Part shown: positions 16,918 through 26,379 of the stretch, piece by piece
How the letters are laid out: each line of letters begins with the position of its first letter
Numbering within the stretch: position 1 is the first letter of the stretch
NCBI GenBank assembly: GCA_020636645.1
Contig: JACJXO010000006.1
Span: 3,501-67,500, forward strand
Reading direction: 5' to 3'
Length of the DNA stretch: 64,000 nucleotides
Origin: Chitinophagales bacterium
GTDB lineage: Bacteria > Bacteroidota > Bacteroidia > Chitinophagales > BACL12
Notes under the pieces: generated by a model
The model's database searches: none
What the model saw: the letters and a program-made list of their open reading frames with translations, nothing else
Told to the model about the DNA's origin: nothing
Made by a program: the position numbers and the translations under genes

Positions 16918-17823
16918 TTGGCACATTCACCCCGTTGGAGACCCCTGTCATCCGGTTCAGCAATAGGCATTATAAGCACTGCCCGTGCTATCATGCAAGA
17001 TGATATCAGAGAGGCCATTTCTATGATACAGGCCAGAGGCTTTCAGGTAAAACTTGGCAGGAGTATAGGTGTATCTGATGATCAGTTTGCCGGATCAGAC
17101 GAACTCCGTGCCAATGACCTGAAAAACTTTCTGGAAGACCAGGACATAGAGGCCATACTCCTGGCCCGAGGTGGTTATGGAACCATGCGAACATTGAATC
17201 AACTCTCTGAAGATGTCTGGCAATCACACCATAAGCTGATCATAGGCTACTCTGATGTGACTGTATTGCATGGTTGGCTGAATACCCGCCTGGGCACTCC
17301 CAGTCTGCATGCCACCATGCCGGTCAGTTTCACAACCCATTCTGCAGCATCGGTAGAAACACTGCTGGATAGTTTGCTGGGGAAGCTTCCTGAATACCGA
17401 ATACCTGCTCATTTGAAGAACAGGGATGGTTTGGCAAAAGGGGTAATAACCGGAGGAAACCTGTCCATCCTGTACAGTATGCTCGGCACACGATGGGACT
17501 GGGATGCTTCGGGAATGATCCTGTTGTTGGAAGATGTGGATGAATACCTGTATCATATTGACAGGATGATGGTAGCTCTTTACAGTGCGGGAAAACTGGA
17601 AAGGCTGGCCGGAGTGATAGTGGGGGGGATGACCGATATGCATGACAATGCCATACCTTTTGGGATGGATGCGACATCCATTATCGCATCCTGGCTTCCG
17701 GAAAACATTCCGGTATGCATGGGATTTCCGGCAGGTCATCAGTCAGACAACCTTGCGGTCCCGTTCGGAATAGAAGCCACACTGGAGGTAAACAGCTCGG
17801 GCGGACATCTGTATTATTCCTGA
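16918..17823 (+). CDS. LD-carboxypeptidase (peptidase family S66)
   Basis: A 301-residue serine peptidase related to LdcA, which trims the terminal D-alanine from murein tetrapeptides during cell-wall recycling. The nucleophile lies in IIGYSDVTVLHGWL near residue 102, the glutamate in LLEDVDEYLYHIDRM near 202-206, and the histidine in FPAGHQSDNLAVPFG near residue 270. The only start that keeps the first strand (AIGIISTAR) is a TTG at 16918; the first ATG would remove it, so a rare start or an unseen upstream one is needed. It is divergent from metG (27 bases between starts). Its end overlaps the convergent rhodanese gene by ten bases. Confidence 0.88.
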   Translation: MAHSPRWRPLSSGSAIGIISTARAIMQDDIREAISMIQARGFQVKLGRSIGVSDDQFAGSDELRANDLKNFLEDQDIEAILLARGGYGTMRTLNQLSEDVWQSHHKLIIGYSDVTVLHGWLNTRLGTPSLHATMPVSFTTHSAASVETLLDSLLGKLPEYRIPAHLKNRDGLAKGVITGGNLSILYSMLGTRWDWDASGMILLLEDVDEYLYHIDRMMVALYSAGKLERLAGVIVGGMTDMHDNAIPFGMDATSIIASWLPENIPVCMGFPAGHQSDNLAVPFGIEATLEVNSSGGHLYYS

Positions 17824-18104
17824 TCACCAATTCCGCCAGACAAATTATAAAACTGCGCATCAGGATAGAGTGACTGTAATCTGGATATAACTATTCTGCT
17901 TCTGACCCCATGTCTGCAATAGAAGACTACAATTTCGTTACTGTTGATCGGTTTGAAATTGTTTTGCACAGAACCAAAAGGCATGTGTTCACCACCGATA
18001 TGGAACACTTCTCTTTCATCATCTTCCCGCACATCTATCAAACGGAAAGGGCGGCCTTCCAGCCGCCACTCTTCCAGTTCCTGTAAAGAAAGTTGTTTGA
18101 TCAT
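17814..18104 (-). CDS. single-domain rhodanese-like sulfurtransferase
   Basis: A 96-residue protein consisting of one rhodanese domain. RLIDVREDDEREVFHIGG is the family's CH2A region, and VVFYCRHGVRS near residues 59-69 holds the catalytic cysteine in a six-residue loop (CRHGVR), as in GlpE-type enzymes. LSGGIG closes the fold. It may carry persulfide sulfur; the acceptor is unknown. Its ATG overlaps the stop of the DUF3108 gene by four bases, and its stop overlaps the convergent LD-carboxypeptidase end. Confidence 0.92.
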   Translation of the reverse strand: MIKQLSLQELEEWRLEGRPFRLIDVREDDEREVFHIGGEHMPFGSVQNNFKPINSNEIVVFYCRHGVRSRIVISRLQSLYPDAQFYNLSGGIGDQE

Positions 18105-18940
18105 TTCACTTTGGCGGTGAAAGGATATTTAATGCCTGAATACGATTTAAGGTCACAGGTGATACGTCCAACCAGCAACTGCGATTCTATCCTGACCGGA
18201 ATGCGGTTGTCATCATCGGTAAACCAGATGGTCATACCTTCTCCGGATCTGAACACCTGACCTTCCACCAAAAGAGGTTTAACCTTCATACAGCGAAATG
18301 TACCTTGTTTGGTCTTGTACTCTTCTTTGCCTTCATACTTGATATAGATGTCATATACCTTGTCATCAGCTGCCAGGGAGACAGGGATCTTATCTCCTAC
18401 CTTATACTTCTCAAAATCAATGGTTCGGGCCCAGTAGAAAACAGACAGCAGGTCAGTGGCACACGGATCCACACCGGTAATGGTTTCCGTCTTGGTCTTT
18501 CCATTTTTCCTGTCTTCAAAAGAGATGATGGTATTGGTCTTTCTGTCCCAGTCATAAGATCTATAGAACGTATAACCACCTTCATACACATCACGCTTGA
18601 ACTCATAGCTCTGCAGAGTAACCGGATCCATATAGGTCTCCAGCTTATCTCGCACCTTGAAGAACCAGTCAAAGGAAGAATAGGAAACAGCTTCTGAAAC
18701 ACCGTACAGTGTTTTCTTTCCTTTATGGTCAATGTCATGAAGTTTAAAATAGACCTCACCAGCCCCGACCCACATCGGGCCGGCATTATAATAGACCTTA
18801 TAGGTCAATGACTCGCCTGCCTGGAAAGCATCTTTCTGTACCTGACACATCTCACCACCGGGTACCACTTTGGTGTCGGGCGCAGAGGTCATCATAGCTG
18901 TCGCTAGTAGAACCGGAATGAACAGTGTTGCTTTTCTCAT
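18101..18940 (-). CDS. DUF3108 domain-containing exported protein
   Basis: A 279-residue protein with an N-terminal signal peptide (MRKATLFIPVLLATAMMTSA). The body matches the DUF3108 pattern of Bacteroidota: FQAGESLTYKVYYN near residue 40, SSFDWFFKVRDKLETYMD near 88, DPCATDLLSVFYWAR near 158, and a closing segment with DDNRIPVRIESQLLVGRI. The fold is expected to be an antiparallel beta structure like a lipid-binding or LolA-like half barrel, but function is not established. It is linked by ATGA overlaps to the LPG-synthase-like membrane protein before it and the rhodanese after it. Confidence 0.85.
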   Translation of the reverse strand: MRKATLFIPVLLATAMMTSAPDTKVVPGGEMCQVQKDAFQAGESLTYKVYYNAGPMWVGAGEVYFKLHDIDHKGKKTLYGVSEAVSYSSFDWFFKVRDKLETYMDPVTLQSYEFKRDVYEGGYTFYRSYDWDRKTNTIISFEDRKNGKTKTETITGVDPCATDLLSVFYWARTIDFEKYKVGDKIPVSLAADDKVYDIYIKYEGKEEYKTKQGTFRCMKVKPLLVEGQVFRSGEGMTIWFTDDDNRIPVRIESQLLVGRITCDLKSYSGIKYPFTAKVK

Positions 18941-19911
18941 TGGTTTCTGGTTTTAAAGAAGTTCTTACGCAGAATGAAAAAGTAACCGGCTACCGCAGGA
19001 AATATCAGATTCAGCAACCACAGCGAAGTCGATGCGGCCAGAATAGCTCCTGTATTGTCCGTGTAGTAACGCAGGAAGTACAACGAAATATTACCTCTGG
19101 TAAACAACTCTGCAACAGTAAAACTAGGCAAAGCTGTCTGAGCCAAAAATATTACACTGACCGCCGTCCAACCTTCTCCAATCTGTAAATGAACTCCAAA
19201 CAACCGTAGTAAAATCAAATACTGTGCCGAGAACACAGAATAGCGCAGAAGTGAAAGCAGGAATATACGGGTAAAGTCTGCTGGCGAGTAGAAAGAAAGC
19301 ACCTCGATATACCTGACCAGACGTCTCATGATACGCCTGTTTCGCAACAGGTCAACTACCAGGTACAGATAGTAGTAAGCAAGTGTAAGCAGCGCCAGGA
19401 GGATCACTGAAAGAAAAACAATGATGGTAAAGGAAGGCCCTCCAAGCAAATCCTGTTGGCGAAGAAATACCATTAAGGCAATAATACCTGCATATAAGGT
19501 AGCCAGGATAGTGGCATAGCTTCCTACCAGTGAACTGACCACTCCTGAGATACGAAACCCGGCAGGAAGATACAGGATGCGTCCTCCGTACTCACCAACC
19601 CTATTTGGGGTGAATAACCCCAGTGTAACCCCTGTCCACACAGCCTGAAATGCCCTTCGGAATCTGATATGTACCAACTTATTGATCAGCAGATTCCATT
19701 TAAAAGCCTCTACGCCCCAGTTTGCGAACATGAGGAGGATACACACCAACACCAGATTCCAGCCATTCTCAGCTACACCACTGCGAAATTCTCTTACAAC
19801 ATCGTCCAGTCTTCTTTGCGATATCAATTGTTCATAAAGCGCCCAACACAGCAGGGCGAGAATCACTACCTTTATTACAACAGACCAAATATTATTTGCC
19901 GGACGTTTCAC
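18937..19911 (-). CDS. LPG-synthase transmembrane-domain family protein (UPF0104-like)
   Basis: A 324-residue membrane protein with about eight hydrophobic segments. NWGVEAFKWNLLI near residue 63 and GLFTPNRVGEYGGRILYL near 98-116 are the signature of the flippase half of lysylphosphatidylglycerol synthase (MprF) and of the stand-alone family. There is no aminoacyl-transferase domain, so it is not a full MprF; a lipid transport role is possible but unproven. The start codon is GTG at 19911, 31 bases from the divergent ruvC start. The end overlaps the DUF3108 start by four bases. Confidence 0.85.
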   Translation of the reverse strand: MKRPANNIWSVVIKVVILALLCWALYEQLISQRRLDDVVREFRSGVAENGWNLVLVCILLMFANWGVEAFKWNLLINKLVHIRFRRAFQAVWTGVTLGLFTPNRVGEYGGRILYLPAGFRISGVVSSLVGSYATILATLYAGIIALMVFLRQQDLLGGPSFTIIVFLSVILLALLTLAYYYLYLVVDLLRNRRIMRRLVRYIEVLSFYSPADFTRIFLLSLLRYSVFSAQYLILLRLFGVHLQIGEGWTAVSVIFLAQTALPSFTVAELFTRGNISLYFLRYYTDNTGAILAASTSLWLLNLIFPAVAGYFFILRKNFFKTRNQ

Positions 19912-19942
19912 GTTGACAGGTATTTACCAGGATTCGCAGCAC

Positions 19943-20506
19943 ATGGAGAAAATTATTCTGGGTATTGACCCCGGTACAAATATTTTAGGATACAGTCTGC
20001 TCCGGGGAGTTAAAAATACTATTAATATCAGCGCCTGCGGAATAGTCAGGTTCTCCGGAAAAGAAGATCACTTTGTAAGGATCAATAAGATCTTTAACAG
20101 CATCGGAGAATTGATTCATCAATACCAACCAGATACCCTTGCTATTGAGTCTCCTTTCTTTGGAAAGAACGTTCAATCAATGCTGAAACTGGGGCGGGCG
20201 CAGGGGGCAGCCATTCTGGCTGGTATGCAACATAATCTGGAAGTGGTAGAATACAGTCCAAGCAGGATCAAACAGGCAATCACAGGCAATGGAAATGCCA
20301 GTAAAGAGCAGGTTGCCAACATGTTGAATAGCTTGTACAAAATTGATCTGACTTCTGTGCATCTTGATGAGACCGATGCCATAGCAGTAGCAGTGTGTCA
20401 TTACTTCGAGGGAAACAGGCCGGCGGGTTCTGGCAAGCAGTTCAGAAACTGGAAAGATTTTTTAGAAAATAATCCAGGCAGGGGTGTCAATCCAAAGCAG
20501 ACCTGA
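19943..20506 (+). CDS. ruvC: crossover junction endodeoxyribonuclease RuvC
   Basis: Holliday-junction resolvase of 187 residues. The acidic catalytic residues are visible in ILGIDPGTN (Asp near 7), TLAIESPFFG (Glu near 66), and HLDETDAIAVAVCH (acidic residues near 138-141). The start MEKIILGIDPG at 19943 fits the family; a longer frame begins at 19913 but adds residues without family support. RuvA and RuvB are not encoded nearby. The last 20 bases overlap the convergent HIT gene. It stands divergent from the LPG-synthase-like gene with no recognisable -7 element between them. Confidence 0.95.
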   Translation: MEKIILGIDPGTNILGYSLLRGVKNTINISACGIVRFSGKEDHFVRINKIFNSIGELIHQYQPDTLAIESPFFGKNVQSMLKLGRAQGAAILAGMQHNLEVVEYSPSRIKQAITGNGNASKEQVANMLNSLYKIDLTSVHLDETDAIAVAVCHYFEGNRPAGSGKQFRNWKDFLENNPGRGVNPKQT

Positions 20507-20882
20507 TCTTCTGAGCCATATCTGCCAGTTCTTCCGGAGACACCTTCATCTTAGGCCTGCTGAAATTGATATCATCCATATTGCGCAGTGGTATCAGGTG
20601 CACATGTGCGTGAGGCACCTCCAGTCCAATGACAGATACACCGATACGTTCACAAGTGAAAACCTGCTCCAGTGCGGCTGCAATTCTTCTGGAAAAAGGC
20701 AGGATTCCGGCAAGAAGATCTTCTTCCAGGTCAAAGAGATAATCAACTTCTTTCTTTGGCACCACCAGGGTATGACCGGGGGCAAGAGGCATGATATCCA
20801 GAAAAGCAAAAAAACTATCATTCTCCAGCACCTTATGTGCCGGAATCTCACCTGCTATGATCCTGCTGAATATTGAAGCCAT
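20487..20882 (-). CDS. HIT family nucleotide-binding protein
   Basis: A 131-residue histidine-triad protein of the HINT/protein kinase C inhibitor group, which hydrolyses adenosine phosphoramidates or dinucleotides. IFSRIIAGEIPAHKV opens the protein, and VPHAHVHLIPL near residues 91-101 is the His-x-His-x-His catalytic motif. LAPGHTLVVPKKE is the conserved middle strand. The ATG at 20882 gives the family start and lies one base after the greA stop, so the two genes form an operon. The 3' end overlaps ruvC by 20 bases on the opposite strand. Confidence 0.95.
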   Translation of the reverse strand: MASIFSRIIAGEIPAHKVLENDSFFAFLDIMPLAPGHTLVVPKKEVDYLFDLEEDLLAGILPFSRRIAAALEQVFTCERIGVSVIGLEVPHAHVHLIPLRNMDDINFSRPKMKVSPEELADMAQKIRSALD

Positions 20883-20883
20883 A

Positions 20884-21357
20884 TCAGATCCTGATATCAA
20901 GTATCTTCATTCCCAACTTACCAGCAGGCACCTGTATCTCGACCTCCTCTCCTACCTTTCTGCCCAGGAGACCCTTGCCAATTGGAGAGCTAACAGAAAT
21001 TTTGTTTTGCTTCAGATCAGCCTCTTTCTCTGTAACCAATGTGTATTCAATCTCTTTCTTTAAACCCATATGGAACACCCTGACAGTTGTCAGTACAGAA
21101 ACCTTACTGGTGTCAATTTTTGCAGTGTCCATAACACGGGCATTGGCCAGTATCTCTTCCAATTGTGATATCTTCAGTTCCAGGAGGCCTTGTGCTTCTT
21201 TGGCCGCATCATATTCAGCATTTTCGCTCAGGTCTCCTTTTTCACGGGCTTCTTTGATCATTTGAGCCATCTCAGCCCTTCCTTTTGTCTTAAGCGTCTG
21301 GATCTCAATTTTCAATTGATCCAGACCTTCTTCTGTCATATAATTGATAGTTGCCAT
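20884..21357 (-). CDS. greA: transcription elongation factor GreA
   Basis: A 157-residue factor that enters the secondary channel of RNA polymerase and stimulates cleavage of backtracked RNA. The N-terminal coiled coil (residues 8-75) carries the acidic tip in REKGDLSENAEYDAAKEAQ. The C-terminal FKBP-like domain ends with SPIGKGLLGRKVGEEVEI and IQVPAGKL. Length and motifs are typical. It leads the two-gene greA-HIT unit, and the strong terminator of the PorV operon lies just upstream. Confidence 0.97.
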   Translation of the reverse strand: MATINYMTEEGLDQLKIEIQTLKTKGRAEMAQMIKEAREKGDLSENAEYDAAKEAQGLLELKISQLEEILANARVMDTAKIDTSKVSVLTTVRVFHMGLKKEIEYTLVTEKEADLKQNKISVSSPIGKGLLGRKVGEEVEIQVPAGKLGMKILDIRI

Positions 21358-21370
21358 AGCATATACATTA

Positions 21371-21403
21371 AAAAAAGAAACGTTTCTTCAAAAGAAACGT
21401 TTC
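21371..21403 (-). terminator. intrinsic terminator of the TonB receptor-PorV operon
   Basis: Perfect 12-bp arms (GAAACGTTTCTT at 21377-21388 and its complement at 21392-21403) enclose a 3-base loop. On the minus strand the hairpin is followed by seven T. It stands 23 bases after the PorV-like stop and 14 bases before the greA start, insulating greA. The stem is AT-rich for a terminator but long and perfect. Confidence 0.88.
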
Positions 21404-21426
21404 CAAATAAGTTGTTAGACAATGAA

Positions 21427-22500
21427 TTACAATCCCAGACGCACTCCCAAAGAGTGGGTTCCATCAAAAGGATCTGAAGGACGGTAAGAATAGCTTATCG
21501 CTACTTTACTGTTTCCGGTATTATTCAGTCTTGTCTGGAAGGTAACTCCGGCTGCCACTCCCGTATTAACGGTGCTGCGGAGATCCGGGTCTGAACTGGC
21601 AATTCCATTTTCATAACGGTAACCGGCCCTGATCTGGAACATTTCCTCACCTTTTACTTTTAAGCCGTACTCAACACCTCCTCCAAACTGATCTTTATAG
21701 AAAGAGTTGGAAACGAAGTTACCAACTGCTGTCAGGCGATGCTTGGAACCAAAATAGAAGTCATAAGACAAGCCAATGGTAAGCAATGATGGCAACTCAA
21801 AATTCTCAGTTCTAAAAGCAATGGTAGTGCTGTAAGTACCTTCTGGCACCTGACCACTAAAGGTCACACCATCACCCTGGAAACGCATGGGTGATCCGAT
21901 ATTTCGGAGAGCTACACCCATTTTGATTTGCTCGGGATGTTCAGCAGAACCGGTAATATACTGAATACCCACATCCATACTGACTCCGAAGGCTCTGGCA
22001 TCGGCAATGCTTTCAGAAATACCACGAATGGTAAAACCACCTGACAGATAATCAGCGAATTTGCGGCTGTAGGCCACAGCAAAATTGCTAAGTCTGGGTG
22101 TATATACGGCTCCTGTTCCTTCGGGGAGCTGTGTGGTAGTAACCGGCACTTCGCCCAGGCTGAACGTGCTTAGACTCAGCCCCAGCACACCTTCACCTAC
22201 ACGTTGGGCCAGGCCAAAAGTGTTGATGCTGATATCAGAGCCCACCAGATAATCTGTGCGTGAAAACGCAATTTCGGTGTTATTGATAAAACTCAGGCCT
22301 GCAACATTCAGATTCATTGCTTCTACTCCTTGAACAGAGGCAATGTTCAGACCATACCATCCTGAGCTTTGAGCCCACGGATTGATCAGGAGTTCAGAGG
22401 CACCTGCTTCACCCGCCCTGTCCGGATTTCCGGCGAAGGTTGATACAGATAAAGCTCCTGCTACTACAACACCGGTAATTTTTAAAAATCTTCTCATCAT
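21427..22500 (-). CDS. PorV/PorQ-family outer-membrane barrel protein
   Basis: A 357-residue outer-membrane protein. The signal peptide is RRFLKITGVVVAGALSVSTFA. It is followed by GASELLINPWAQSSGW and ASVQGVEAMNLNVAGLSF, the conserved N-terminal block of the PorV/PorQ family. The rest is alternating beta strands that end in GVRLGL. PorV is the T9SS shuttle that hands cargo from the translocon to the attachment machinery, while paralogs like this one often sit next to a secreted protein and a TonB receptor and may serve only that cargo. Two adjacent ATGs (22500, 22497) are possible. It lies seven bases after the 1283-residue protein gene and is closed by the terminator at 21371-21403. Confidence 0.85.
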   Translation of the reverse strand: MMRRFLKITGVVVAGALSVSTFAGNPDRAGEAGASELLINPWAQSSGWYGLNIASVQGVEAMNLNVAGLSFINNTEIAFSRTDYLVGSDISINTFGLAQRVGEGVLGLSLSTFSLGEVPVTTTQLPEGTGAVYTPRLSNFAVAYSRKFADYLSGGFTIRGISESIADARAFGVSMDVGIQYITGSAEHPEQIKMGVALRNIGSPMRFQGDGVTFSGQVPEGTYSTTIAFRTENFELPSLLTIGLSYDFYFGSKHRLTAVGNFVSNSFYKDQFGGGVEYGLKVKGEEMFQIRAGYRYENGIASSDPDLRSTVNTGVAAGVTFQTRLNNTGNSKVAISYSYRPSDPFDGTHSLGVRLGL

Positions 22501-22507
22501 TATCAGT

Positions 22508-25500
22508 TTAGAAGGTGTCAAGGTCAATTGGTCTGGTAACACCGAACCATTTCAACGTGCGCTCACCCAGAGCGCCGGCATCAATATGGATCAGGTAAAC
22601 ACCGCTGGCAATAGGAACATTCTTCTCATTCTTAAGATCCCATTCCAAAGAAGTATCCAGATTGTCGTTCTTAGTGGAGAGTACACCTCCAGAACTGTTA
22701 TCTACTGAAACGGCCCGATCAAACCTGCGGATCAATGTGCCATCCATCATATAGATACTGACCGTACAATTGGGTGGCAAATTGGTGATCTTGATCCTGT
22801 TGTCAACCGGGCTATTCTCATAGCCGGAATAGGCATAGTAAGGGTTCGGTACCACATTGATCAGATCCAGTGCCGATGAAGCGATATCTGTATTACCTTC
22901 TGATGCTGCAAGTCCATTAGTTGAGAAGGAATATTTAGGAAAACCTCCATTCTCATTGTTCTTAATGTTATTGATGAAGCGTCGTGTTACACGAACACTC
23001 ACTTTGGTCTCCGTTGGGATCAATCCGTCCTCCAGACTGAGTAATTCCTGACCTGTTGCCAGTATAGGTCTGTAAACGTAGATCATATTTTTGAAGATCT
23101 CACGATAGATGGTTGAACTTGGACGAGAACCATCTACCCAGGTAAGAGAGTCCATAAGACCCTGACAACCATCATAATCGGTTCTGTGTACAAATACTGT
23201 ATGCTTCCCTCCAAATACAGGGTTCACACCAGCACCATCAAAAAATCTGGAGCTGGGGTTGAAGAGCATATCATCTGCATTTCCATCTTCATTCACAAAA
23301 GGATCTTCGCCAAACAGAATATTCAACCTTCTGCCTGTTTCAACTTCAATAGCATAACCCGGGAACCAGGAACGACCCACCTCACCCGTGGTAACTTCAT
23401 TTCCATTGATGTCCTTGGAAGGCTTCTGGCGTAAATCAAGCTTGTCTTCGCCATATGGATATGTAAACTCCTCTTCTCCAGTATTTAACACCACACACTG
23501 AGACCACTTGGAGCGATCTGAAGTGAATACGATATCCACACTGGTGAGGTTAGACAATTTCAATTGCGGAAGAGAAATGGTCAAACCTAAGATCTGACGC
23601 AAGGGCATAGCATACCTTGTTGTTCCGTTTATCTGTACCAGCCCGGTAGGTGCTATGGAACCACCTGCTAGGAGTTCAAATGCCTGATTATCATCCTGGC
23701 CGCCAAGATCTGACTCATCAACACCTGAACGGATCCAGTCCAGGAATGGCACACCATCCACATCAGGGATACCGGCCAGCCATTGAAAACTGGTATTTGC
23801 ATAGGTGATGTCTGAACCAATCACACCATTATTTTCTTCCCATTCCACACCGGAAACTACAGGATCCGGACCCGGAGGATTCACTGCTTTCACTGTAACA
23901 GACAAGCCCCATTCCGGAATGATCTGCTCATTGATAAAATCAATTGGCAGGTCAGATTTGACTGTCACACCGGTGTTCAGGTTCTTCATGATCCACCAGG
24001 TAGAATCTCTGTTCAGCACATAACCTGTTGATGCACCGATTGCCGCTACAGATGAGTCATACAAAGTGACCTCAAACTCAGCGTTTGGAACCCGAAGCGG
24101 GTCATAGATCATCACATCAATCGGTGCGTTACGACCCATATAGGTAGGTGAATCATCTATGCCGTTTGCAATGATCGTGTTAACAGATTCATCCACCAGC
24201 TCGAGATAATATCCTCCATTACCCTGGCCTTCAATTTGTGTAATGTCGGGGCCATCACCATACTGAGCATTCAGTATAGTTCCATTATTCTCCGGATCGG
24301 TCTTGTGAGGTATGGCTGTATAGACCTTAATGTTATTACGTCCTTCCAGATACGGTGTTTTCTGAGAGTTCGGATTCACCGGATCGTAGGGCCTGTAATC
24401 ATTGTATGCATAGGCCACAACTGAGAAATAATATGTCTGGAAGTTGACCAGCTTAGTATTTTCAGTTGCGAAGGCGTCATCAGTTACCTGAAGAGTGTGT
24501 CTGATACCACCGTCTTCTCCATCAACCATCAGTTCAGGTACGTCAGCACCCAGCAATGGATCAAATTTGAAGTTGACCAGTTTGGAAACGCCATCCTTCA
24601 GATCACACTGGAAGATCAAACGGGCCTTAGCCGGATCGGAATATTCTGAAGGAGACACCTGACCATTTATAAGCTGATAAACTTTATAACCCTGAAAATT
24701 ATAAGTGGTATCGGTTACTTCAGGGTCTTCTGCAGCAATACTGTTTATAATAGGATCAGTTTCTTCGTATGCTTCTCCGTTGTTATTCGAATTGGTGGAG
24801 TTGGTCAGAGACAAAATGATCTCACGATCCAGCTCGCGAATACTCATATCAGGTGCATCCGGACCATCGATGAGATCAAAATCTGCATCGAACAATGCCT
24901 GTGCCTTCTGGTCAGCCAGAGCAATTGCATCAAAAGTGGTAAGGCAGCCGCCGGAGATCGGAGGACGAACCCATACTGCACCAATTACCACTTCGTTGGC
25001 TGCACCCGGTTCCAGGCGGAACGGGCCTGAAGACTGGATCATACGACGGTCTGCCGGAGGATTGGATTCTGTACACTCACTCCAGCCAAGAGGGTCTGAA
25101 GGATCACTGGGGAACATGAACGGAGTAGGATCTGTACCACCGTAGCCGTTTCCTCCATAAGTAAATGGAGAACCATCTTTCCAGCTACCTGACAGATAGC
25201 CATAATAGTGAGCGGCAACTTCCGGGTTACCGATCACAGAAAAGTCGTTGTTATAATACAGGAAGGCGGCCATACCAAGGCGGATAGAATCCACAATGGA
25301 ACCACCATCATAAATATACTTGATAGGCCCCTGGAAAAAGTCAGTACCAAAGATCGGAGGATTCTCACCGTATGAAGCAATATCCGGTCCGTCAACGGCA
25401 TCACCATTGAATGTCATACCGAGTGAAAGAGTAGTATCACAACCTACCCAGTCATCGTTGTAGAAACCAAGGTCAGAGTCAACCCAGTAACCAAAATAAA

Positions 25501-26359
25501 CTGAGTCCAGTGGCGTGGTGGCAAAGTTGATGACATTATACCTGTAGAAGGTCATGTCGTTGATCTCATCGTTTGTGGAGAACGCAAAGGCCATCGCCTG
25601 GATCTCAATACCAATGGCATCACCACCAGATTCGGTATGGATGTTTCCTTTGTCGTTATACACCCACCAGATGGCCTGGTCGCCGTCGATGTCCGGATAT
25701 TCACCATACTCTGGCTGGTAAAAACCATCGAAGTTGACATCCACAAACGGAGCCAGCGGACGGTTGATCGACAACACATCAGACTGTGATTTGCCACGTG
25801 CATACCCGTTACCAAGTCCCGGCCATTCAAAGATCACCCGGTAGGTGGGATCATATGAAATGGGGCTTGTTTCACTGGCATTGGCATATGTTGTTTTGAA
25901 ACTGTCAATAAGACTCCTGTTCACTTTCCAGTGACGGTCATAGGAAGTACAAACAGCATCATCTGTAGTACCAGCATCACTAAGCGGACCCGGCCAGAAG
26001 TCGTTACCACTCTGACGGTAGGTCTGCGCTGCGATCTTTAACTGACCACCGGCGTCAATTCCGCCGATCCACATAGCACCAGCAAAGGTTGAACTGACTT
26101 CAATTTCAGGCGGATAAACTTTCGGAATAACATACTTTCCGTTATTCAGATCCCACCAAAAGTCGCCGGCTCCCAGTATCCTGGTACGGACGTTGTTGAT
26201 ATCCAGCTCTATCTGAGCCGTAGCATCATTACAATTGGATGCCAGACGGCTGTAACTCTGGGCGTTTTTTCCAACAAGACCGATATTCTCTTTAGCCTGT
26301 ACCGACATAACGGTGAGCAGGGAGAATGCCGAGGCAACTATGATCCTTTTATTCCACAT
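22508..26359 (-). CDS. large secreted protein with T9SS-like C-terminal domain
   Basis: A 1283-residue exported protein. Residues 1-22 are a signal peptide (WNKRIIVASAFSLLTVMSVQA). The first third is rich in aromatic and Asp/Asn residues (FAGAMWIGGIDAGGQL, DVNFDGFYQPEYGEYPDIDGD, PVNFDG-like calcium-site motifs). The last 110 residues form a FlgD-Ig-like domain (VVPNPYYAYSGYE, VSIYMMDGTLIRRF, ASGVYLIHIDAG, LKWFGVTRP), a form found on many T9SS substrates of this phylum. No enzymatic motif is recognised. It lies between the TonB receptor and the PorV-like gene, a common trio in Bacteroidota, and may be the surface partner of that receptor. Confidence 0.8.
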   Translation of the reverse strand: MWNKRIIVASAFSLLTVMSVQAKENIGLVGKNAQSYSRLASNCNDATAQIELDINNVRTRILGAGDFWWDLNNGKYVIPKVYPPEIEVSSTFAGAMWIGGIDAGGQLKIAAQTYRQSGNDFWPGPLSDAGTTDDAVCTSYDRHWKVNRSLIDSFKTTYANASETSPISYDPTYRVIFEWPGLGNGYARGKSQSDVLSINRPLAPFVDVNFDGFYQPEYGEYPDIDGDQAIWWVYNDKGNIHTESGGDAIGIEIQAMAFAFSTNDEINDMTFYRYNVINFATTPLDSVYFGYWVDSDLGFYNDDWVGCDTTLSLGMTFNGDAVDGPDIASYGENPPIFGTDFFQGPIKYIYDGGSIVDSIRLGMAAFLYYNNDFSVIGNPEVAAHYYGYLSGSWKDGSPFTYGGNGYGGTDPTPFMFPSDPSDPLGWSECTESNPPADRRMIQSSGPFRLEPGAANEVVIGAVWVRPPISGGCLTTFDAIALADQKAQALFDADFDLIDGPDAPDMSIRELDREIILSLTNSTNSNNNGEAYEETDPIINSIAAEDPEVTDTTYNFQGYKVYQLINGQVSPSEYSDPAKARLIFQCDLKDGVSKLVNFKFDPLLGADVPELMVDGEDGGIRHTLQVTDDAFATENTKLVNFQTYYFSVVAYAYNDYRPYDPVNPNSQKTPYLEGRNNIKVYTAIPHKTDPENNGTILNAQYGDGPDITQIEGQGNGGYYLELVDESVNTIIANGIDDSPTYMGRNAPIDVMIYDPLRVPNAEFEVTLYDSSVAAIGASTGYVLNRDSTWWIMKNLNTGVTVKSDLPIDFINEQIIPEWGLSVTVKAVNPPGPDPVVSGVEWEENNGVIGSDITYANTSFQWLAGIPDVDGVPFLDWIRSGVDESDLGGQDDNQAFELLAGGSIAPTGLVQINGTTRYAMPLRQILGLTISLPQLKLSNLTSVDIVFTSDRSKWSQCVVLNTGEEEFTYPYGEDKLDLRQKPSKDINGNEVTTGEVGRSWFPGYAIEVETGRRLNILFGEDPFVNEDGNADDMLFNPSSRFFDGAGVNPVFGGKHTVFVHRTDYDGCQGLMDSLTWVDGSRPSSTIYREIFKNMIYVYRPILATGQELLSLEDGLIPTETKVSVRVTRRFINNIKNNENGGFPKYSFSTNGLAASEGNTDIASSALDLINVVPNPYYAYSGYENSPVDNRIKITNLPPNCTVSIYMMDGTLIRRFDRAVSVDNSSGGVLSTKNDNLDTSLEWDLKNEKNVPIASGVYLIHIDAGALGERTLKWFGVTRPIDLDTF

Positions 26360-26379
26360 ATGTTACTGTTTGCTCAATT

